Shown: piece by piece, positions 60,413-64,000 of the stretch
Layout: every line of letters starts with the position of its first letter
How positions within the stretch are numbered: the first letter of the stretch is position 1
Source of the DNA: DATBGZ01 sp036557785
GTDB lineage: Bacteria > Actinomycetota > Actinomycetes > Mycobacteriales > Micromonosporaceae
NCBI GenBank assembly: GCA_036557785.1
Contig: DATBGZ010000083.1
Location: forward strand, 1 to 64,000
Reading direction: 5' to 3'
Length of the DNA: 64,000 nt
Notes under the pieces: model-generated
Told to the model about the DNA's origin: nothing
What the model saw: the letters and a program-made list of their open reading frames with translations, nothing else
The model's database searches: none
Position numbers and translations under genes: made by a program

Positions 60413-61702
60413 ATGAGCGTCCATGCCTGGGCATCGATCGCTGTCTTTGTAGCGGCGTACGTCCTCATCGCAACCGAGTGGGTGCACCGGGTCAAGGCCG
60501 CGGTCGGCGGGGCGCTGGTGCTGCTCCTGATCGGCGCGACCGACAGCGCGCACGCCTTCTTCTCCCCGGAGGCGGGCATCGACTGGGGCGTCATCTTCCT
60601 GCTCATCGGCATGATGCTGATCGTCGGCGTGCTGCGCCGGACCGGGCTGTTCGAGTACCTCGCGATCTGGGCGGCCAAGCGCGCCCGAGGCCGGCCGTTC
60701 CGGCTCATGGTGATGCTCGCTGTGTCCACCGCGTTGGCATCGACGCTGCTGAACAACGTGACCACGGTGCTGCTCGTGGCCCCGGTCACCTTCCTGGTCT
60801 GTGAGCGGCTGGGCGTCACACCCGTGCCCTTTCTGTTGGCCGAGGTGATGGCCTCTAACATCGGTGGGGTGGCCACGCTCGTGGGCGACCCGCCGAACAT
60901 CATCATCGCGAGCAGGGGCGGCCTGTCCTTCAACGACTTCGTCGTGCACCTCGCGCCGCTCGTCGTCGCGCTCATGGCGGTCTTCATCGGTCTGTGCCGG
61001 GTGATGTTCCGCTCCGCCCTCGGCTACGACGACAAGAGGGCGACGGCCATCATGGCCCTGCGCGAACGCGACGCCATCGTGGACCGGCGACTGCTCGTGG
61101 TATCGCTCGCCATCCTCGCGGTCGTGCTGGTCGGTTTCGTGGTCCCCGTCGTGGCGCCGGCCGTTGTGGCGATCGCCGGCGGCCTCGTGCTGCTCGCGGT
61201 GTCCGGTCTGGACGCCGCGGAGGTGGCCAAGGACGTCGAGTGGCCCACTCTGCTCTTCTTCGCCGGGCTCTTCGTGATGGTCGGGGCACTGGTGACGACC
61301 GGGGTGATCGACCGGATGTCGCGGGCGGCGACCGAGGCGGTGGGTGGGCACCCATTCGCGGCGACCATGGTCCTGCTCTGGGCCTCGGCGGCGCTGTCGG
61401 CCATCGTGGACAACATTCCGTACGTCGCGACGATGGCACCGATCGTCTCCGAGCTCGTGCACGCGGGTGGCGATACCCCGGCCACGCACGTGCTGTGGTG
61501 GGCGCTCGCGCTCGGTGCCGGGCTTGGCGGCAACGCCACCGCGATCGGTGCCTCGGCGAACGTCGTCATGCTGGGACTCGCGGAGCGGGCGGGCCGGCGG
61601 ATCTCGTTCTGGGAGTTCACCGGGTACGGCGTCGTGGTGACGGTGGTGACCGTCGCGGTCTGCGTGCCGTACCTCTGGGTGCGCTACTTCGTCCTGGCGT
61701 GA
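60413..61702 (+). CDS. ArsB/NhaD-family ion transporter
   Basis: A protein of 429 residues with about eleven hydrophobic helices. The repeated halves carry LLNNVTTVLLVAP and SAIVDNIPYVATM, with GDPPNIIIAS and NATAIGASAN as the ion-binding loops. The family moves arsenite, Na+ or other ions; exact cargo not known. The CBS gene just upstream suggests nucleotide control. Its last 19 bases overlap the end of polX on the other strand. Confidence 0.9.
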   Translation: MSVHAWASIAVFVAAYVLIATEWVHRVKAAVGGALVLLLIGATDSAHAFFSPEAGIDWGVIFLLIGMMLIVGVLRRTGLFEYLAIWAAKRARGRPFRLMVMLAVSTALASTLLNNVTTVLLVAPVTFLVCERLGVTPVPFLLAEVMASNIGGVATLVGDPPNIIIASRGGLSFNDFVVHLAPLVVALMAVFIGLCRVMFRSALGYDDKRATAIMALRERDAIVDRRLLVVSLAILAVVLVGFVVPVVAPAVVAIAGGLVLLAVSGLDAAEVAKDVEWPTLLFFAGLFVMVGALVTTGVIDRMSRAATEAVGGHPFAATMVLLWASAALSAIVDNIPYVATMAPIVSELVHAGGDTPATHVLWWALALGAGLGGNATAIGASANVVMLGLAERAGRRISFWEFTGYGVVVTVVTVAVCVPYLWVRYFVLA

Positions 61703-63483
61703 GTCCGGGTTGGCCGAGCGGCGCTCTCGGGAGCGCGGCCGGACTTGCCGCGCAGGAATGAGCGCAGCTTCGCCAGCGGCCAGGTGTTGATGACGTCGTC
61801 GGGGGTGAGCCAGCCACGCTGGGCCGTGGCCACCCCGTAGCTGAGGTATCCCAAGTGGACGCGCGCATGCGAGTCCGTGTTGACGGCGAACTTCACGCCG
61901 TACCGCTTCGCCCGCAGGATGAGCTCGTCGGGCAGATCCAACCGGTCGGGGTAGCTGTTGACCTCCAGCACTGTGCCGGTGCGCCCCGCCGCCGCGAATA
62001 CCGCATCCCAGTCCGCCTCGATCGGTGGCCGCCGCTCGATCTGCCGAGTCGTCGGGTGGCCGATGATATGCACGTACGGGTTCTCGCAGGCGGCGACGAG
62101 CCGGCGCGTCATCGCCGCCGCGGCCTGGGTGAAGTGGGAGTGCACCGAGGCCACGCAGACATCGAAGTCGGCGAGGAACTCCGCGTCCCAGTCCACGCCG
62201 CCATCCGGATCGATGTTCAGCTCGGTGCCGTGCAGCAAGGTCATCGCATCGCCGGAGATCGCCCGCAGCTGCGCGCGCTGCTTGAGCATCTTCTCCCGCG
62301 TCATCCGCTGCATCGGCATTTTTTCGGCGTGGTCGGTGACCGCGAAGTACTCCAGCCCCCGCTCCCGCGCCGCCGTCACCATCTCTTCGAGCGTGGAGAC
62401 GCCATCGGTCAGCGACGTGTGGGTGTGCAGGTCGCCCCTGATGTCCTCGACCGTCACCAGCTCGGGCAACCTGCCCTCGAGCGCCGCCTCGACCTCGCCC
62501 CGGTCCTCGCGCAGGGTCGGGGGGATCCAGGCCATGCCGAGCTGGGCATAGACGTCCTCCTCGGTCTCCGAGACGATGAGGCTGTCGTCCTCGTCGCGGA
62601 ACAGGCCGTACTCCGACAGCTTCAGGCCCTGCCGACCGGCCATCTCCCGGATCCGGAGATTGTGCGGCTTGGAGCCGGTGAAGTAGATCAGCGCGGCACC
62701 CCAGGCGGCGAGCGGCACCACGCGCAGGTCGACCTGTATGCCGGAGCTCGTGCGCACCGAGGTCTTCTTGTCGCCGTGGACGATGACCTCGGTGACGACC
62801 GGCAGCCGGGTCAGTGCATCCATCAGCGGCCGTGGCTGATCGGCGGCGGCGAGCACATCGATGTCTCCGATGCTCTCGCGCATCCGTCGCAGGGAGCCCG
62901 CGTAGGTGCAGCGTTGGGCAACCCGGACGCGGGCGAGCGCCTCGACGACGTCGGCTGCTGTGCTCATGGCGGTGTCGATGAGGAAGCGACCGGAGCGGGC
63001 CCGGGACACCTCGATGCCATGGCGCAGGTTCTCGGCCGTCTTGGGACCGAACCCGCGCAGGCCCGAGAGGCGGCCGGCGTCGATCGCCTCCTCCAGCCCC
63101 GCGACGGAGTCGACGCCGAGGGTCTGGTAGAGCAGCATGGCCTTCTTCGGCCCGAGGCCCGGCACCGCGGTCATCGCCCGGACGCCGGCCGGCACCCTGT
63201 CGCGCAGCTCCTCGAGCACGGCGAGGCGGCCGGTGTCCCGAAACTCCACGATCTTGTCCGCGATCGACGCGCCGACGCCAGGGATCTTCGTGAGCTCGTC
63301 ACTGTCCAGCCCGCTCACGGGTGTGGAGTGTCCGGCGACGGCGCGCGCGGCCTTCTCGTACACCCGGGGCTTGAACGGCTCGCCGCCGGTGATCGCGAGC
63401 AGGTCGGAGTACTCCTGCAGCAGCGCCGCGACGGCCTCGTTAGAGGGTCGTTCGCGTACCTCCGACCGGCGACGGCCTGGCAT
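61684..63483 (-). CDS. polX: DNA polymerase/3'-5' exonuclease PolX
   Basis: A protein of 599 residues. HhH motifs fill about 1-150. The polymerase palm carries GDIDVLAA and QVDLRVVP as the Asp triad. The C-terminal PHP exonuclease has GDLHTHTSLTDG, VTDHAEK, SVHSHF, GHPTTR and VNTDSHA, all its metal ligands. It fills short gaps in base-excision repair. ATG 63483 is used. The convergent overlap with the transporter is 19 bp. Confidence 0.96.
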   Translation of the reverse strand: MPGRRRSEVRERPSNEAVAALLQEYSDLLAITGGEPFKPRVYEKAARAVAGHSTPVSGLDSDELTKIPGVGASIADKIVEFRDTGRLAVLEELRDRVPAGVRAMTAVPGLGPKKAMLLYQTLGVDSVAGLEEAIDAGRLSGLRGFGPKTAENLRHGIEVSRARSGRFLIDTAMSTAADVVEALARVRVAQRCTYAGSLRRMRESIGDIDVLAAADQPRPLMDALTRLPVVTEVIVHGDKKTSVRTSSGIQVDLRVVPLAAWGAALIYFTGSKPHNLRIREMAGRQGLKLSEYGLFRDEDDSLIVSETEEDVYAQLGMAWIPPTLREDRGEVEAALEGRLPELVTVEDIRGDLHTHTSLTDGVSTLEEMVTAARERGLEYFAVTDHAEKMPMQRMTREKMLKQRAQLRAISGDAMTLLHGTELNIDPDGGVDWDAEFLADFDVCVASVHSHFTQAAAAMTRRLVAACENPYVHIIGHPTTRQIERRPPIEADWDAVFAAAGRTGTVLEVNSYPDRLDLPDELILRAKRYGVKFAVNTDSHARVHLGYLSYGVATAQRGWLTPDDVINTWPLAKLRSFLRGKSGRAPESAARPTRTHARTK

Positions 63484-63552
63484 GGGACCAGTCTAGGAAG
63501 CTCGGTGGGTCGCTGGTGCCAAACCAGCGATGAACGCGGGTATGACCGCCGG

Positions 63553-64000
63553 TCAGGTTCTGGGCAACGTGACCTGTTCGCCCGATCGGAACTGGCGACG
63601 CCGGCCGTCGCTGAGCAGCCAGACCGACTGTCTACCCTGGACAGTGAACTCCTCGGGGCCTCCCACGAGCGCGGTGTCCTCGTCGACGCCGACGACATGG
63701 ATGTCGGCCTCCCGGAAGAACGGCCGAGTGAGGATGTCGGGCATCCATCCCAGCATGCGGTCGAAGTGGGGCAGCACACGGATGTGGGGCAGGAGCCCGA
63801 GCCCGGCCTCGCCGCGGCGCGGATGCCGGAGGTCCGGGACCTGCGCGGCCATCACCATGGCGCCGGCGCTGCATCCCGCCAACGCGGCGCCGTTCTCCCA
63901 GGCGTCGACGATCGCGGTCCACAGTGGAGTGTCACGCAGGATGCGGGCGAGCAGCGTCGGGCTGCCGCCGGAGAGGTAGATCAGCCCGGCGCCGGGGACC
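63553..64000 (-). CDS. Peptidase S51-like (type 1 glutamine amidotransferase-like) protein, partial
   Basis: The frame is open to the window end, so the N-terminus lies outside. The 148 residues present contain YLSGGSPT and the nucleophile elbow GCSAGAM, as in peptidase E/cyanophycinase-type serine hydrolases. A later DEDTALVG and a C-terminal beta-rich piece follow. The His of the triad is probably in PHFDRM. Substrate unknown; dipeptide hydrolysis is the usual role. Confidence 0.82.
   Translation of the reverse strand, partial: VPGAGLIYLSGGSPTLLARILRDTPLWTAIVDAWENGAALAGCSAGAMVMAAQVPDLRHPRRGEAGLGLLPHIRVLPHFDRMLGWMPDILTRPFFREADIHVVGVDEDTALVGGPEEFTVQGRQSVWLLSDGRRRQFRSGEQVTLPRT

Noticed and set aside
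1..64000. tRNA, rRNA, riboswitch, insertion sequence or prophage.
   Set aside because: No cloverleaf with CCA-end context, no rRNA sequence, no transposase or integrase and no terminal inverted repeats were seen; a covariance-model scan would be the decisive test.

Overview
The window is about 71-72 percent G+C, densely packed and rich in GTG starts. Its gene content is typical of a filamentous or aerobic actinobacterium, most like the Micromonosporales/Frankiales: Zur, ClpS-DUF2017, Mec/CysO/CysM, ClgR-PspA, FtsK-RimO-PgsA, F420-type oxidoreductase, type VII secretion-like small proteins, FHA proteins and PP2C. It reads as ordinary chromosome. I see no rRNA, tRNA, CRISPR array, phage or insertion sequence. 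About sixty protein genes fill it.

Layout. 1-5.4 kb: a truncated C-terminal fragment, a DCC thiol oxidoreductase, a MOSC protein, Zur, a three-gene type VII secretion-like cassette (YbaB-like, small helical protein, membrane WxG protein), two DnaA-box-like sites, a small membrane protein and a YfaP-like lipoprotein. 5.4-18.1 kb: PP2C phosphatase, Rsm22 methyltransferase, an FHA-ABC transporter overlapping a TrkA-type channel protein, cytochrome oxidase subunit I, the NAD-salvage pair pncB-pncA, a zinc-ribbon/FHA protein, and clpS-DUF2017 with clpS bracketed by a short repeat family. 18.2-23.3 kb: four overlapping genes for two ABC-2 transporters, and a secreted membrane-anchored pseudoprotease. 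23.4-28.0 kb: mec-cysO-cysM (sulfur-carrier-dependent cysteine synthesis), a small membrane protein, murI, a metallo-beta-lactamase-fold enzyme and DUF2784. 28.0-37.9 kb: ftsK, LtrA family, rimO-pgsA-cinA, clgR, pspA, a Nei-type glycosylase and an F420-type oxidoreductase. 37.9-46.1 kb: a membrane protein behind a 17-bp tandem repeat, a TPR-like protein with a duplicated tail motif, a Thr/Pro-rich lipoprotein, a NarL-type two-component pair and an MMPL transporter. 46.1-52.6 kb: DUF4037, ddaH-rocD (arginine catabolism), a phosphotransferase, an aldo/keto reductase, a VapBC-type toxin-antitoxin pair with a clear operator, and an SDR. 52.6-64 kb: SWIM-SNF2 pair, an OlsA/OlsB-like acyltransferase pair, GH1 glycosidase, CBS protein with ArsB/NhaD transporter, PolX and a truncated S51-type peptidase.

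The genes group into recognisable functional modules: NAD recycling (pncB, pncA, CinA-type amidase), cysteine biosynthesis, envelope-stress control (clgR-pspA, HK-RR with MMPL), phosphosignalling (PP2C plus two FHA proteins), arginine/ornithine metabolism and probable ornithine-lipid synthesis. Two blocks match gene orders I recall from Mycobacterium tuberculosis (pncB1 to Rv1339, and ftsK to pspA); here they are joined. The least conventional features are the three short tandem-repeat families, an in-frame repeat inside a signal peptide, the active-site-less protease, the T7SS-like cassette beside DnaA boxes, and a recurring leaderless-GTG promoter pattern. Family calls were made by eye without database searches.
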